A stretch of 64,000 nt of DNA from Chrysoperla carnea (Eukaryota > Arthropoda > Insecta > Neuroptera > Chrysopidae): the NCBI RefSeq assembly GCF_905475395.1, contig NC_058337.1, positions 6,994,983-7,058,982 on the forward strand. The letters are read 5' to 3'. Positions 1 to 10,546 of the stretch are shown one piece after another (position 1 is the first letter of the stretch; every line of letters begins with the position of its first letter). The notes below the pieces were generated by a model, which was not told where the DNA came from, searched no databases, and saw nothing but the letters and a program-made list of their open reading frames with translations. The position numbers were made by a program, and so were the translations under genes.

Positions 1-141
1 TGCGTGCTTACATGGATTGTTGTATTTATTACAAAGTAGTGTTATGTCCAACACTGTCATTGGTGGAATGTCTGATGAAATGTTATTAATACATCCAATG
101 GCCATCGATTATATTCAATATCATATTACTGTTAATAATGG
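1..141 (+). CDS. htt: huntingtin exon (incomplete at 5' end)
   Basis: The frame starting at base 2 is open across the exon. It begins ACLHGLLYLLQSS, matching the GALHGVLYVLECDLL segment of vertebrate huntingtin. The exon ends with GG at 140-141 before a GTATGT donor at 142. These two bases combine with A878 to form a glycine codon, so the phase agrees with the next exon. There is no ATG start here because the exon is internal and cut by the window edge. Confidence 0.85.
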
Positions 142-877
142 GTATGTATTTTTTTCGATTTACTTCTCAAGTTGAACCCTATTTCAACGTTCAATAACGA
201 AAAATAGGGAACAATTTTTGGAGAAAATTTACAGAAGTTTGCGAAGTATTTAAAAAGGTTAAGATGCTGCCTTTCAAACCATAATATATTCGGATAATTA
301 TACTGAGTTTTATTTGTAAATACCATTAATATACTACTCCCCAAAAAAGTGGCGCAAAAAAATTTTTTAACTTGCTCAAAATTTTAAACAGATATATCTC
401 GGACAAAAAGGATTTGATATATTTGATATATGATTCGACAACTTGTACTTTGTAGTTTTTGGGCAAATTGTGGGGCAAATTTTTTGTAATTTAACTTTGA
501 ACGAGTGCACTAAAAGTTTTTTTTTATAAAAAATCCAATAAAAATACTCGAGAGCTTGTTCATTTCTATTTTAAACTCACTACTATTCAGCTTATTTGGC
601 TAAGTTATTCATAACAGTTATCAAAAGTCTTTAATCACAAAAAGTCCAGTGAGTTCAAGTTTATTTCTGTAAGTTCATTACGGCAGTTCGATCCGGCAGT
701 TTAATGTGAAAACTGACTATTTTGCTTTATTGATGAAAACTCGGTCTTAGAAGCTCGTACAATGATCAAGATAAGCGCATTTTAAAGATAAATAAACAAG
801 CTTTCAAAATCCGAAATGACTAGTTTTCGTACTGATCCTTTAATTGCATTAAATAAATTCTTTTGCATATTTTTTAG
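142..877 (+). other. huntingtin intron with repeat fragments
   Basis: The intron has a GTATGT donor and a TTTTTTAG acceptor. From about 360 to 800 it holds a decayed dispersed repeat related to 3460-3870. The part at 360-470 is in the same orientation as 3460-3540, whereas 549-690 is inverted relative to about 3640-3860. No coding potential was seen. Confidence 0.6.
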
Positions 878-1058
878 AACACTTTACCAAAGTGAAGATC
901 ATCGACAAGTAATGTGGGCGCTGGCGTTTTACTTACTGGAACATGTCGAAGAACAAATAGCCGACACAGAAATTGTGCCTAATGTTTTACAAGTTGTCAT
1001 GCTATTATTATCACAAAATTCTCAATTATCGATGGCTTTACATAATACACTACTGCAG
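878..1058 (+). CDS. htt: huntingtin internal exon
   Basis: The acceptor TTTTTTAG ends at 877 and the donor is GTATTT at 1059. The frame reads TLYQSEDHRQVMWALAFYLL onwards to LLQ. It matches the vertebrate segment that includes the HVLVMCATAFYLIENY motif, a helical HEAT-like repeat. The last codon CAG joins directly to GGT of the next exon, giving LLQGLERL, which is equivalent to vertebrate ALRGLERL. Confidence 0.92.
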
Positions 1059-1405
1059 GTATTTCTTTTTTTTTTGTTGAAATAATCTAAGTATTAGGAC
1101 AAAAATTGAGGAAAACTTTGGTGAAATCAATCGACGGCTAAGGTGTCAGAACGCCAAGAAAATGAATGGTATAAATGGTACATATTTTTTTGCCCAAAAC
1201 TAAAAATACTTCATATACAGAAATCGGATTTTTCTTTCTGTTTACATACCGAATAAAAGATGGCGAACCCGTTACACAATTTAAAAAAATTACACCAAAA
1301 CTTTACTTAAGACTTCCTCTTAAATCTTGGGTAAAAACACTATAAATTAATTAATTACGTTGTGAAGGTTGGTGAATTATATTTTGATTTTTATACCACA
1401 TTTAG

Positions 1406-1819
1406 GGTTTGGAACGATTAATTGTTGCAAAAAGCATAACAGGCAATGTTGTGGAACAAGTAACTAAATTAGCTGTTGATCGCTTAAAACATCCAAATCC
1501 AGGTTTTGCATTTCCTGCCTTACAATTGTTATTAGCTTGTATGTACACAGAAGGTGAAAATCAAATAAATGCACCAGAGAACGTTAATGGTATTGTTCAA
1601 ATGGATCCAGATCTATTGGTCGAAGGAATTGAAAAGATCTCTGCAATATTTGATCGTATTAAAAAAGGCTATCCATTTGAAGCACAAATATTATGTACAG
1701 TTTTACCACACGTCTTAAATGATTTCTTTCCACCGCCTGAGATTTTAACCAAAGTGATTGGTGAATTTTTATCACAGCAACAACCACATCCTAGATTGTT
1801 GAGTGATGTAGTTTTTCAG
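1406..1819 (+). CDS. htt: huntingtin internal exon
   Basis: Acceptor CATTTAG ends at 1405; donor GTAAAC starts at 1820. The 138 codons contain GLERLIV, TKLAVDRLK (vertebrate VKLSVDRVN), LACMYT, IFDRIKKGYPFEA (vertebrate LFDRIRKGFPCEA) and the strongly conserved DFFPPPEILTKVIGEFL followed by QQQPHPRL. An open frame continues a little into the intron after the donor, but conservation stops exactly at VVFQ, where the next exon resumes with IFERA. Confidence 0.95.
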
Positions 1820-2316
1820 GTAAACATTATTATATTATTCTTATTTATTTGTTTATATTTTATTCTAACTTATACAGGGTGCCTAAAGGTAAATACTCAA
1901 CCAAAGTATTAAAGGAATAAGTTTTAACACAAAATTTCAAACAGCTGTATGTCAGCGAAAAATCATCGAATTTAAAACCGCAATAGCTCATTTAAAAACT
2001 CGTACTTTCTAGTTTCGGAATCTAATATTTAAAATATACACGCACAGCCGCTTTGCACGGAGAAAATGTTCACAAATACTTCAGCTAGAACTTTTAGAAC
2101 TTTTGAACTTTTTTTTTTTTATTTAATGCATAGTATTTTTGTAATTTGTAAAAAACTGATTAAAACCCCCCAAATAACCCCCCAAAAATAAGGAATAGGT
2201 ACGCTTCTGAAGGTAGACTTTTTACAACCTAATAAACAACTGTGGCAAATTTCGAAGATGCATTAATTTTTCCCGTTTAGACATTTAGTTTAATTGTAGT
2301 ATTTTTGTATTTGCAG
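1820..2316 (+). other. huntingtin intron
   Basis: It has a GTAAAC donor and a TTTGCAG acceptor. A short ACAGGGTG-type repeat start lies near 1876, followed by AT-rich sequence containing a degraded copy of the repeat seen at about 360-470. Nothing coding was recognised. Confidence 0.5.
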
Positions 2317-2664
2317 ATATTTGAAAGAGCAAGTGCCCAAAATCAATTAACATTATTACAAGATTGGGTCGTATTTAGTTTATCAAATTTTACACAATGT
2401 CTACCAATTGGAATGGCAACATGGTGTTTAATATGTTTTTTTATAAGTGCAAGTACAAATCATTGGTTACGTGCATTATTTCCACACGTACAATCACGCA
2501 TTGGTAAATATGAGTATGAAGACCGTAAAATGTTGTGTATATCTGGTGCAGACTTCTATCGACAATTAACTAGCGATGTACAGAAAAATAAATTTAGAGA
2601 AACCTTTGAATCTGTTGTTAATACACCTGGAACACCTTTTAAAGATTTATTACTATCATTATAA
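2317..2664 (+). CDS. htt: huntingtin terminal exon with stop codon
   Basis: Acceptor TTTGCAG ends at 2316; TAA stop at 2662-2664. The product segment contains DWVVFSLSNFTQ (vertebrate DWVMLSLSNFTQ), MATWCLICFFISAST (vertebrate MATWSLSCFFVSAST), LFPHVQSRIGK, and an FRETFESVVNTPGTPF stretch matching the end of huntingtin. This is the diagnostic exon for the gene call. An AT-rich 3' region with an ATT microsatellite follows. Confidence 0.95.
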   Translation: MFERASAQNQLTLLQDWVVFSLSNFTQCLPIGMATWCLICFFISASTNHWLRALFPHVQSRIGKYEYEDRKMLCISGADFYRQLTSDVQKNKFRETFESVVNTPGTPFKDLLLSL

Positions 2665-2718
2665 TAAATTTTAAAAAATAACAATATCTTTAAATATTAT
2701 TAAATATTTAAATTAATT

Positions 2719-2719
2719 C

Positions 2720-2750
<31 letters not shown>

Positions 2751-2751
2751 G
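2719..2751 (+). repeat. ATT trinucleotide microsatellite
   Basis: An uninterrupted run of about ten ATT units sits just downstream of the huntingtin stop codon, probably in or next to the 3' untranslated region. Confidence 0.85.
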
Positions 2752-4464
2752 TTAAATATTTGTATTCTATTTTAATGTAATATATTCAATTTATCATAAA
2801 CATTATTTTTATTTTTATTATATCCTGTATATATGTAATATACAGGGTGTTAAAACATTTTTTTGTTAACCCTATAGCTTAGACAGTAATTGATTGCTAA
2901 AATCAACATTTTTGTTTCAATTTAAACAAAAATGGTCTTTATAGACAAACGAACCACTTTTATTGATAAATTAAAAATAAACAATTTTTGTGTGAAACAT
3001 TTTTTTAAAGCAATTCCTGAAACTATGAGGGCGGAAATTAGGACAAAACTTTGGTGCCCATTTTCTCCAAAACAATAAAAGATATTGAGTTAAAAATTTG
3101 CAAAACTATCTCTGAAAAATTTAGTAAAAGTCTGAAAATATCAAATAAATTATTAAACAATCATTTAATGACAAAAAATGGTAATAGATTGAGACATCTA
3201 TCGGAAGAAATATTCTCCTATAAGACTTTTTCAGAATTAATCAGTAAAATTTAAAAACATTTCACATTTTCGAAAAATTAATAACTGTAGGTTTTAGTTT
3301 TATCATATTGAATATTTCTCTTAAAGAAAATAAAAATTTGTCAAGAAATTATTTATAGTTTTTCTGACTTAAGTATTTATTAGCTCCTTCTAATGACTAA
3401 CACGTCGAAATGTACATAAACAAAATATTTTGATTGACAAAATCTTAAAATATATCTTAAAGATATATCTCGGCTAAAAATGATTGGAATTGAATGAAGT
3501 ATATTTGATATGATAAGTTGTAATTTCTAGTTTTTGAATCTATAACTCAAACATTTATGCGAGCACGGCTGGAACGCTGAGATAATTTATTTATTAATTT
3601 TGATGTGAAATTGAAAAGGTTGTACAGGTTGCATAATAATGACTACAGAAATAAACCTGAACTCACTGAACTTTTTGTAATTACTTAAAGACTTTCGGTT
3701 ATTGTTTCTAAATGTGATTTTGTTAATAAATTGACTTTTTCGATTTATTGTTTTTTTTCTTGCAATTTGATTTGAGAGTGTATAACTTAGCCAAGAAAAT
3801 TTTCACGACGTTGAATAGTAGCGAGTTTTAAAGAGAAATGAGCAAGCTTTCGAGTAATTTGTTATAAAAAATTTTAAAGATCGCGTGTCCCCGTTGAAAG
3901 TTTATAAACAATTAGAAATATTTTTCCCACAATTTGAACTCTCGTCACAAAGCGATAAGCAATGATATAAATTTTTTAGCTTTTGTTTCAAAAACATCAA
4001 AAACAAGGTTTAAGCTTTCGAATGAGTTCAAGTTTATTTCATTAAGTGATATTCATTTCTTTATTTGATAAATAAAGAATGAATGTAATATATTAAAACT
4101 ATGCGAACGCGTTATACATTTATACATGTATATTGTATATTTATACATATATACATGTATGTATATTTAAGTAAATATTGTAATTTTTCTCGGAAAATAC
4201 GGAAAATATCAGATTTGTTTGATGGCAATGTAGGTCATCGTGAGATTTAGCTGTTTGTGTACACACACTCTTAAGGTAATTTTTTTTAAATCGGAAACTT
4301 GTTTGCAAAAAGTTAGTAGGTATTTTATTTATCTCTTTAATATATTAATATTTACGAGAAATATTTTAAAAATGAATTGAACTTCGTTAAAATATATGTA
4401 ATGTATATTGCCTAAATTAATAAAATAATACATAATAATGTATAAATACAACAATTGTTGTCAA
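2752..4464. other. intergenic repeats between huntingtin and tRNA-Gln
   Basis: No gene was seen. The interval includes an ACAGGGTG-type repeat start (about 2847), a degraded piece of the DINE-like family variant with the ATTAGGACAAAACTTTGG motif (about 3006-3110), and a dispersed repeat at 3460-3870. Parts of that repeat recur in the first huntingtin intron, inverted at 549-690. A TATACATGTA-rich stretch lies at about 4115-4170. Confidence 0.55.
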
Positions 4465-4536
4465 GGTCCCATGGTGTAATGGTTAGCACTCTGGACTCTG
4501 AATCCAGCGATCCGAGTTCAAATCTCGGTGGGACCT
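4465..4536 (+). tRNA. tRNA-Gln (anticodon CTG)
   Basis: A complete cloverleaf can be read. The acceptor stem GGTCCCA (4465-4471) pairs with TGGGACC (4529-4535), with discriminator T at 4536. The anticodon stem CTGGA/TCCAG (4491-4495/4503-4507) encloses loop CTCTGAA with anticodon CTG at 4498-4500. The T stem CCGAG/CTCGG encloses TTCAAAT. The internal pol III promoter is present: A box TGGTGTAATGG at 4472-4482 and B box GAGTTCAAATC at 4514-4524. There is no intron and no CCA is encoded, as expected for a nuclear tRNA. It decodes CAG. It stands alone in the huntingtin-K2P intergenic region. Confidence 0.96.
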
Positions 4537-4546
4537 ATTTAACAGA

Positions 4547-4550
4547 TTTT
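4547..4550 (+). terminator. RNA polymerase III terminator
   Basis: The first TTTT run lies 10 nt after the tRNA-Gln end, with further T runs behind it. This is the usual pol III stop signal. Confidence 0.7.
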
Positions 4551-5984
4551 ATTGTTTTTATTTTTTTCAAATTAATTCGTGTATGTTTGAATATCTACGT
4601 ATTTACTTATATATTATTTATTATATATTTGAAATTTGGCAAATTATAATTAAAGGGTATAATCGATGAAATCTTTTTTGCGTTAACAAGAAAAGTCATT
4701 GGAAAATTTTTTATATCTTTATAATTAAAATTTCTTATATCTTTACAATTAATTTTTGAAATTGAATTTTTTAGTAGTTAGGGATAGTTGGGGGTTTGAA
4801 TCAGGTTTTTACAAATTACAAAATAACTATTTGAAATTTGATTAAAAACGAAGTCTTAAAAAAGGACACAATAATTTGTCCCGGAACGATCTTTTTGGAG
4901 GATTTTTTGAAAAATTTTTTAAAAAGCTGAATTTTTTTTTTGGGAAAACTATTGATTTTTGCTGATAACATTAAATAGGAAAGTAATACAAAAATACGTA
5001 TTTTGAGCCAAAACTCGACCCTGTATCTTTATCCGTTCTTTATAGTTATATTAAGCAATTGAAATTTTGAAAATTTTTTTTCTCGGAAATGGCTGGGGTG
5101 GGGGATACTAATAGTATGAAAAGGTAGAACTTTTTATGTACTATTTATGATAAATTGATGGACCACCGCTGACAATTGACTTGGTTAGGGTCCAAAATGA
5201 AACCTCTCCGGACGAAATATGACTAAGTATCAACTAAATATAAAAAAATCAAAATTTTTTAGTAACTTCCCTTGCAGTAATCGCAGAATTAACATTTGGA
5301 ATAATTTTTTTTTACATCTTACACAGGACCTAAAAAAAGTGAGTATGAGTTCGTAAATGGCAACATGGGTCGATTGGGTCTTGTAAACCGAGAGAATGAA
5401 AGTCTAAATGTAAAAAAAATTTCATATAAAAAAGTAAACATTTTTTTTGAAACATTTTTTCGTAATAATTTTGTTTTCCCTTGAAAACAAAAATTAGTTT
5501 TTCTTAAAAACTATAAAAGATGGTGAGTTGAAAATTTGTAGCCAGCTTCATTGATACTAAACTCACCCGATAACTGAAATTTTGGATTGGGTAGCTGTCC
5601 CTAGCTGCCCCCCCTCTTTAGCGATGCCTATGGTGTTTGACTAGGATTAAATATTAATACTTTATTTTTATAAATGTTATTATTACATGTAAGTTTTTTT
5701 TTATGGTTATTCATTATTATAATAATTATAATTCATTTCTGATGACTTATGATTTCATAGGATTTGACCTCATCACGAAATATTCTTAAATCGTCTCATC
5801 AAGATTTGAATATTATACATTAATTTTATTTCTTCATTAGTCTTATTTGAAGTCTTTATACGATTTAACTAATTAAGTTTTGTGATATATTTAAAAAAAG
5901 AAAATTTCAAATATGGAGAACTATAAAAACAGAAAAGCGAAACTTAAACATATCACTAAAGGTAATTATAAAAATAAGATTTTA
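4551..5984. other. intergenic decayed repeats
   Basis: AT-rich sequence without a supported gene. Around 5335-5470 it resembles the middle of the DINE-like family in forward sense (GTAAATGGCAACATGGGTCG, then GGGTCTTGTAAACCG), but it is strongly degraded. An open frame at 5913-6209 lies across repeat DNA and is not called. Confidence 0.5.
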
Positions 5985-7085
5985 GTGAAGAGCCGAAGAT
6001 TTACACCTCGGAATCCACGGAGCCATTCAATGAATCTTTATAAAAACTGTTCGACTGCATTGTTTAAAGCTTATTTAAAGAAGTTAAAAACAAAGATTTG
6101 TGCGACCTTGACCAAGGAGTGGGAGACACCCCTTCTCGGGAGTGGAAAAATTTATGTTAAAATGACAACGGCAATTGATAGAAGGATGAATTCTAAGCAA
6201 AAAAAGTGATTCAAGCATATTTCGAAAAGTACTTTTTAAAGTACCTATTATAAACAAGTGAAAACAAACAATTGACTGAGTTAATTGTTGAAATACCATG
6301 CATAGTCAGTGTTGATTTCTTTATCACATAACACATACAAACATGTGACACATACGTAACTGATAATTAAGTATAGTACATATTATAAAATTTTCGCCTT
6401 ATTGGCGCCCTCACGGGTAAACAGTGATGTTTCCGAAAAAATTTTTTTAAACAAAAGTTGTTTAATTTTTGATAAGGAACATTTTTTACATTTAAACTTT
6501 TGTTCTATCTCTAACGGTTTACAAGACCCAATTGACCTATGATGCTCATTTACGAACTTGACCTCACTTTTTACGTCCTGAGCTCGATATCTTTTTTCGT
6601 TTTTAAAATATCGTGTCCACAGACGGACGGACAGACGGACAACCGGAAATGGACTAATTGGGTGATTTTATGAACACCTATGACAAAATTTTTTTCCTAG
6701 CATCATTATTTTTAAGCGTTACAAACTTGGGACTAAACTTAATATACTATGTATATTTCATATATACATGGTATAAAGAAAGGTACGAGAAAGGTCCGAT
6801 AAACTTTTTTCAAATCATAACTCCGTCAATTTTTATGAAAATGACTTTTTTCATTTTCATGATTTTTTTATAGTACTTAGTTAGAATTCATCCATCATAG
6901 ATTGCCGTTATCATTTTAATATAAATTTTTCCACCCCCGAGAAGGGGTGGCTCCCACTCCTTGGCCAAGATCGCAAAAATTTTTATTTTTGACTTTTTTA
7001 AGTAAGCCTTAAACAATGCAGTCGAGCAGTTTTTATAAAGATTCATTAACTGGTCCTGGATTCGGAATTCTTAGGATGTTTCTGC
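5985..7085. repeat. inverted repeat pair flanking a DINE-like element
   Basis: The segment 5985-6205 reappears as its reverse complement at about 6880-7085. Shared blocks include AATGAATCTTTATAAAAACTG, CAAGGAGTGGGAG, CACCCCTTCTCGGG and GTGGAAAAATTTAT. Arms are about 200-220 bp and moderately diverged. The roughly 670-bp spacer carries a DINE-like copy at 6253-6776 that probably inserted later. It is either a fold-back element or two opposite copies of one repeat. Confidence 0.8.
6253..6776 (-). mobile_element. DINE-1-like helentron-derived element
   Basis: Read on the minus strand, it begins TTATACCATGTATATATGAA, carries a GTCC/GTCT tract near 6620-6645, and ends in the CAATTAACTCAGTCAATTG hairpin and TTTTCACTTGTT. 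Both family ends are present. The DINE-1/mini-me assignment rests on layout (TATACC start, GTTTGTAACGC-like block, GTCY microsatellite, AAGATATCGAGCTGAAA-like block), compared with what is known of Drosophila DINE-1. A hydrophobic open frame on the opposite strand is a by-product of the repeat. Confidence 0.85.
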
Positions 7086-7469
7086 CATACGGCTCTCTGT
7101 TATTTATGAAAATACAAATCCTTAAAATTAAGATTTTATCAGAATATCACGCTAAAAAAAGGTTGTCTTGGCCCAATATTATTTTTGCCTTGTTTTCTAC
7201 ATTCTTAGGTTACGCTATTATCTTATCGTAATGCAAAATCCGTTTTCTTTTACTATTATAATTACGTTTTAATTTAACAGCACAACCAAATTAAAAAAAA
7301 AAAAAAATCATGGTAATCAAGAAAAAAGTGTTACTTCTTTGAAATTTTCCACAGTTAGGTTGTAAAAACTTCGTACCAAAAAAATCGGCCAATTAGGGGT
7401 GTGCTTAATCTCCTTTGGGGGGGGGGGGAGGGTTGTAGGAAAGTACTAGCAGTAGAAAAACTAAAAAAA

Positions 7470-7830
7470 TTCTAGAAAATACTTTCTAAATTTTTGAAAG
7501 TATTTTCTAGTTTTTTTTTGCCCATTCAATAAAAAAAAATCTAACAAAAGAAACACCGACAAAGTAAAAAAATAACGATAATATAATGTAGTTACAATTA
7601 TTGTTATTTTGCCACAATTGTTTCCCCTTGGCTGACACCGACTCCAAAAATAACAATAATCGTAACTACTACATTGTACTATCGTTATTTTTTTACTTTT
7701 TAGTGCATATTTATTTGTTTTGGAAAAGTTTTTTTTTATGTCGGTTTTTTTTTTGTTAAGTAGATGTTTTTCGTTTTTTATTGAATGGGCAAAAAAATCT
7801 AGAAAATACTTTCGAAAATTTTCGTTTTTG
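7470..7830. repeat. imperfect fold-back repeat
   Basis: Sequence around 7500-7610 is the reverse complement of sequence around 7650-7810. Both arms contain GCCCATTCAATAAAAAA and TAACGATA-TAATGTAGTTA blocks and are flanked by TCTAGAAAATACTTTC. The left arm is shorter through a deletion. It is related to the better preserved hairpin at 10547-10850. Confidence 0.75.
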
Positions 7831-7839
7831 TTAGTTTTT

Positions 7840-8170
7840 TTTTTTTATTTGTGATTTTTAGTGAATCTGAAGTACACCAACTAATTTGTGACTACATAAA
7901 GAATCATCGAAATCGGTTGGCGTGATATTGAGTTATTCGTCCATTTGTCGCGATTGATACTTACATACATAATGCAAATTTTAGACTATACCTATGGTTT
8001 TCTCACGGGTCATTGTCAGAACTGGACCAAATTGAAATCTATTTTATTTGAGTACCAACTTTCCAATAGAAAAAGAATAATCAAAAGTTCTGAAGAAACA
8101 AACATTTAAAAAAAAAAATACAGTCGAATTGAGACTCTTCTCCTTTTTTGAAGTCGTTTAAAAAGGACCC
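7840..8170 (+). repeat. AACCGACTTC-family repeat, 3' part
   Basis: It contains the blocks GAATCATCGAAATCGGTTGGC, TATTGAGTTATTCG and CGAATTGAGACTCTTCTCC, ending in TTTTTTGAAGTCGTTTAAAA. The same blocks occur at about 10880-11165, 34043-34840 and, inverted, 36513-36970. The family is bounded by TTAACCGACTTCAAA-like ends. It is immediately followed by a DINE-like fragment. Confidence 0.7.
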
Positions 8171-8285
8171 ATCTTGTAAACCGTTAGAGATAGAACAAAA
8201 ATTTAATGTAAAAGTTATTTTTTATAAAAATCTTTTGTTTGAAATATTTTTTCGTAAACATCACTGTTTATCCGTGAATTACGGA
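8160..8285 (+). mobile_element. DINE-1-like fragment
   Basis: It reads GGACCCATCTTGTAAACCGT, GAGATAGAACAAAA and AACATCACTGTTTATCCGTG, the 3' half of the family consensus. Both ends are missing. Confidence 0.7.
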
Positions 8286-9519
8286 ATAGAAAATTACACG
8301 TTGATGAATCACGTAATATTACGATACCTGTATGTTACGAAAATAATTTTAAAATGTACAGCCAATAATCTTCTATCTATCCCAGAAAGAAAATTTTCTT
8401 AAAAGCAAGCGGTTTAGCCGTAATCTTCCATGTCGTTGCTGAAGTTCTGCTGTTATAACTTGGACCACGCTGTATTATTTTTGTGTCAGAATTTTGTTCC
8501 TTTAAAATTAATTTTTGTTAGGTTTTTTTTTTCCAGACCTCAATTTTTAGTATCTGATTTTCGGTATTTTCAGGTTAAAAAGTTCCCACCGAGAAAAAAT
8601 TTAATCAACTCTTCAATACAATTTTTATTATGTAGGTAAATAATAAATTTTTTATAGCTTATTTTTTACCAAAAAAACAATGTCGTGTAAGGGTTTCGAT
8701 CTCACGTTACCTTAGCACAGTACCATCTCGTCGATATTTATAACGAATGGTTAAATTTGTATTTTTAAATTAATATTTATTAAAAATAAAAAAATTTCTT
8801 GAAAATCTGTTGAGCAACTTCATATAGGTGTGTAAACGAACATCGTGATATGAGATTTTTATAAATATGAGTTTATGTGCAGATGAGTACTTTATGTAGA
8901 ATGAATTCATCATTTAAATTTTCAAAATAAGTTAAATTTATTTTACCTAAATAATTATCTGATTCATTACTACGATTAGTTTTGGCGCACATTTCTAGAA
9001 ATAAATGTCTGAAAAGTTGACTAAAAGCATGCGACTTATTCCTTGAAATATTTTTAATGTTGTTATTTTTATTTTTAACAAAAATGATAAAATATCATCA
9101 CTCAAATATCTGTTGAATGTACGATGTATCATATGCAACACCGAATATATAGCGAAATTTGTGTTATAAATGATATCAGCCAAAGGCAACCCGTAACTTC
9201 GCTACGAGGCGAGATAATCGATATATTAATTAAAAGCAATATTGCCATATTTTTGGGTCGGATTTCCACCGCAAGCTGATGATATTCGAAAAAATGGTTT
9301 AAATGAAAAATGTTCATTTTTTCATGAGGATTACCTTAATGTGTTATTCTATCTCTTTCCGTTTAAGATTTAAATTGGCTATTAAAGAAATCCAAAGAAC
9401 TAGGTCAAATCTGATGCTGTCCTCCATCAAACTCTACAACTTTTGATTTTAATTATTAAAAGTCAAGTTATTTTGTAATTGGTTAAGTACAAAACGAGCT
9501 ATTAGCCATTATAGATTAA
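8286..9519. repeat. intergenic sequence with a dispersed repeat
   Basis: About 9240-9515 resembles 52570-52700 and 53470-53560 (shared blocks TTCTATCTCTTTCCGTTTA and CATCAAACTCT-CAACTTTTG). The remainder, 8286-9239, shows no recognised gene or element. Confidence 0.5.
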
Positions 9520-9732
9520 AACAAGTGAAAAAAAAAACAATTGACTGAGTTAATTGTTGAAATATCATGCAAAGTCAGTGTTGATTTCTTTATCACATTA
9601 CACATACAAACATGTGACACATACCTACAAAGCTGATAATCAAGTATAGTACATATTATAAAATTTCCGCCTAATTGACGCCCTCACGGGTAAACAGTGA
9701 TGTTTACGAAAAAATGTTTCAAGCAAAAGTTG
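9520..9732 (-). mobile_element. DINE-1-like element, truncated
   Basis: The hairpin end (AACAAGTG on the plus strand) is intact, and the copy runs to CAAGCAAAAGTTG, where a tRNA-like sequence abruptly replaces it. About 60% of the family length is missing. Confidence 0.85.
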
Positions 9733-9878
9733 CACATACCAGGAGTAGAATCTGGGTCTCTTGGATCCATACCAAGCGCCTTAATCAACTGGGCCATATG
9801 TGCTCTAGTCACAATGTGTGCTTTTTTTCAACTCAATGAATTTCAATTTTGTTTTGTTAGTCAACATTAACTTATTTT
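9733..9878 (-). mobile_element. tRNA-derived SINE-like sequence
   Basis: On the minus strand a tRNA-like cloverleaf occupies about 9734-9806. The potential acceptor stem is GCACATA/TATGTGC, the A-box-like block is TGGCCCAGTTGATTAAGG, and the anticodon stem is CTTGG/CCAAG with TGG in the loop (proline-like). The B-box-like GATTCTACTCC is degenerate. The upstream GTTGAGTTGAAAAAAA block is shared with the copy at 11168-11281, so this is a repeat family and not a single-copy tRNA gene. Confidence 0.65.
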
Positions 9879-10414
9879 TTATACCATGTATATATGAAAT
9901 ATACATAGTATATTAAGTTTCGTCCCAAGTTTGTAACGCTTAAAAATATTGATGCTACGAAAAAAATTTTGGTATAGGTGTTCATAGAATCACCTAATTA
10001 ATCCATTTCCGGTTGTCCGTCCGTCCGTCCGTCCGTCTGTGGACACGATAACTCAAAAATGAAATAAGATATCGAGCTGAAATTTTTACAGCGTACTCAG
10101 GACGTAAAAAGTGAGGTCAATTTCGTAAATGAGCATCATAGGCCAATTGGGTCTTGGGTCCGTAGGACCCATCTTGTAAACCGTTAGAGATATAACAAAA
10201 GTTTAAATGTAAAAAATGTTCCTTATCAAAAATTAAATAACTTTTGTTTGAAACATTTTTTCGTAAACATCACTGTTTACCCGTGAGGGCGCCAATTAGG
10301 TGCAAATTTTATAGTATGTATTAATATAGGAATATCGCTTGAGATTGCGCATCAACACTGTCTATACATGGTATTTCAACAATTAACTCAGTCAATTGTT
10401 TGTTTTCACTTGTT
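9879..10414 (+). mobile_element. DINE-1-like helentron-derived element
   Basis: A full-length forward copy from TTATACCATG to TTTTCACTTGTT, with a four-unit CCGT/CTGT tract near 10015-10040. The 5' inner palindrome and the 3' hairpin are both readable. Confidence 0.9.
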
Positions 10415-10546
10415 TATTATTTAAATTTGATTACAAAATTTTGTATACAAATTTAAACGTCACAATCATTTGTATACGAAATTTAATAAAAAAACATACA
10501 TAGTAAATAAATATGTTAATGTTGACTAATAAAACAATAAAAAAAA

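Larger units (their letters stand above)
1..2664 (+). other. htt: huntingtin gene, 3' end (four coding exons)
   Basis: Four exons, 1-141, 878-1058, 1406-1819 and 2317-2664, join in one frame into about 360 residues ending in TAA. Huntingtin is a very large HEAT-repeat scaffold protein of the cytoplasm, linked to vesicle transport and autophagy. Identification rests on collinear matches to the C-terminus of vertebrate huntingtin: LHGLLYLL, ALAFYLLE, LLQGLERL, LACMYT, IFDRIKKGYPFEA, NDFFPPPEILTKVIGEFL, LSNFTQ, MATWCLICFFISAST, LFPHVQSRIGK and TDFYR-like GADFYR. The final residues (TPGTPFKDLLLSL) match the vertebrate PGSPYHRLL end but stop soon after, so the short vertebrate tail is absent. The gene enters from the left edge, so most of the protein, including any polyglutamine region, lies outside. 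All three introns are short (about 350-740 bp), in contrast with the next gene. The polyadenylation site is not resolved: AATAAA at 2663-2668 overlaps the stop codon and is unlikely to be the signal used. Confidence 0.95.

Noticed and set aside
4455..4649. A plus-strand open frame across the tRNA-Gln.
   Set aside because: It simply translates the tRNA gene and its AT-rich flank.
5913..6209. A 98-codon lysine-rich open frame.
   Set aside because: It falls on one arm of an inverted repeat, overlaps an opposite-strand frame, and the other arm does not keep the frame open.
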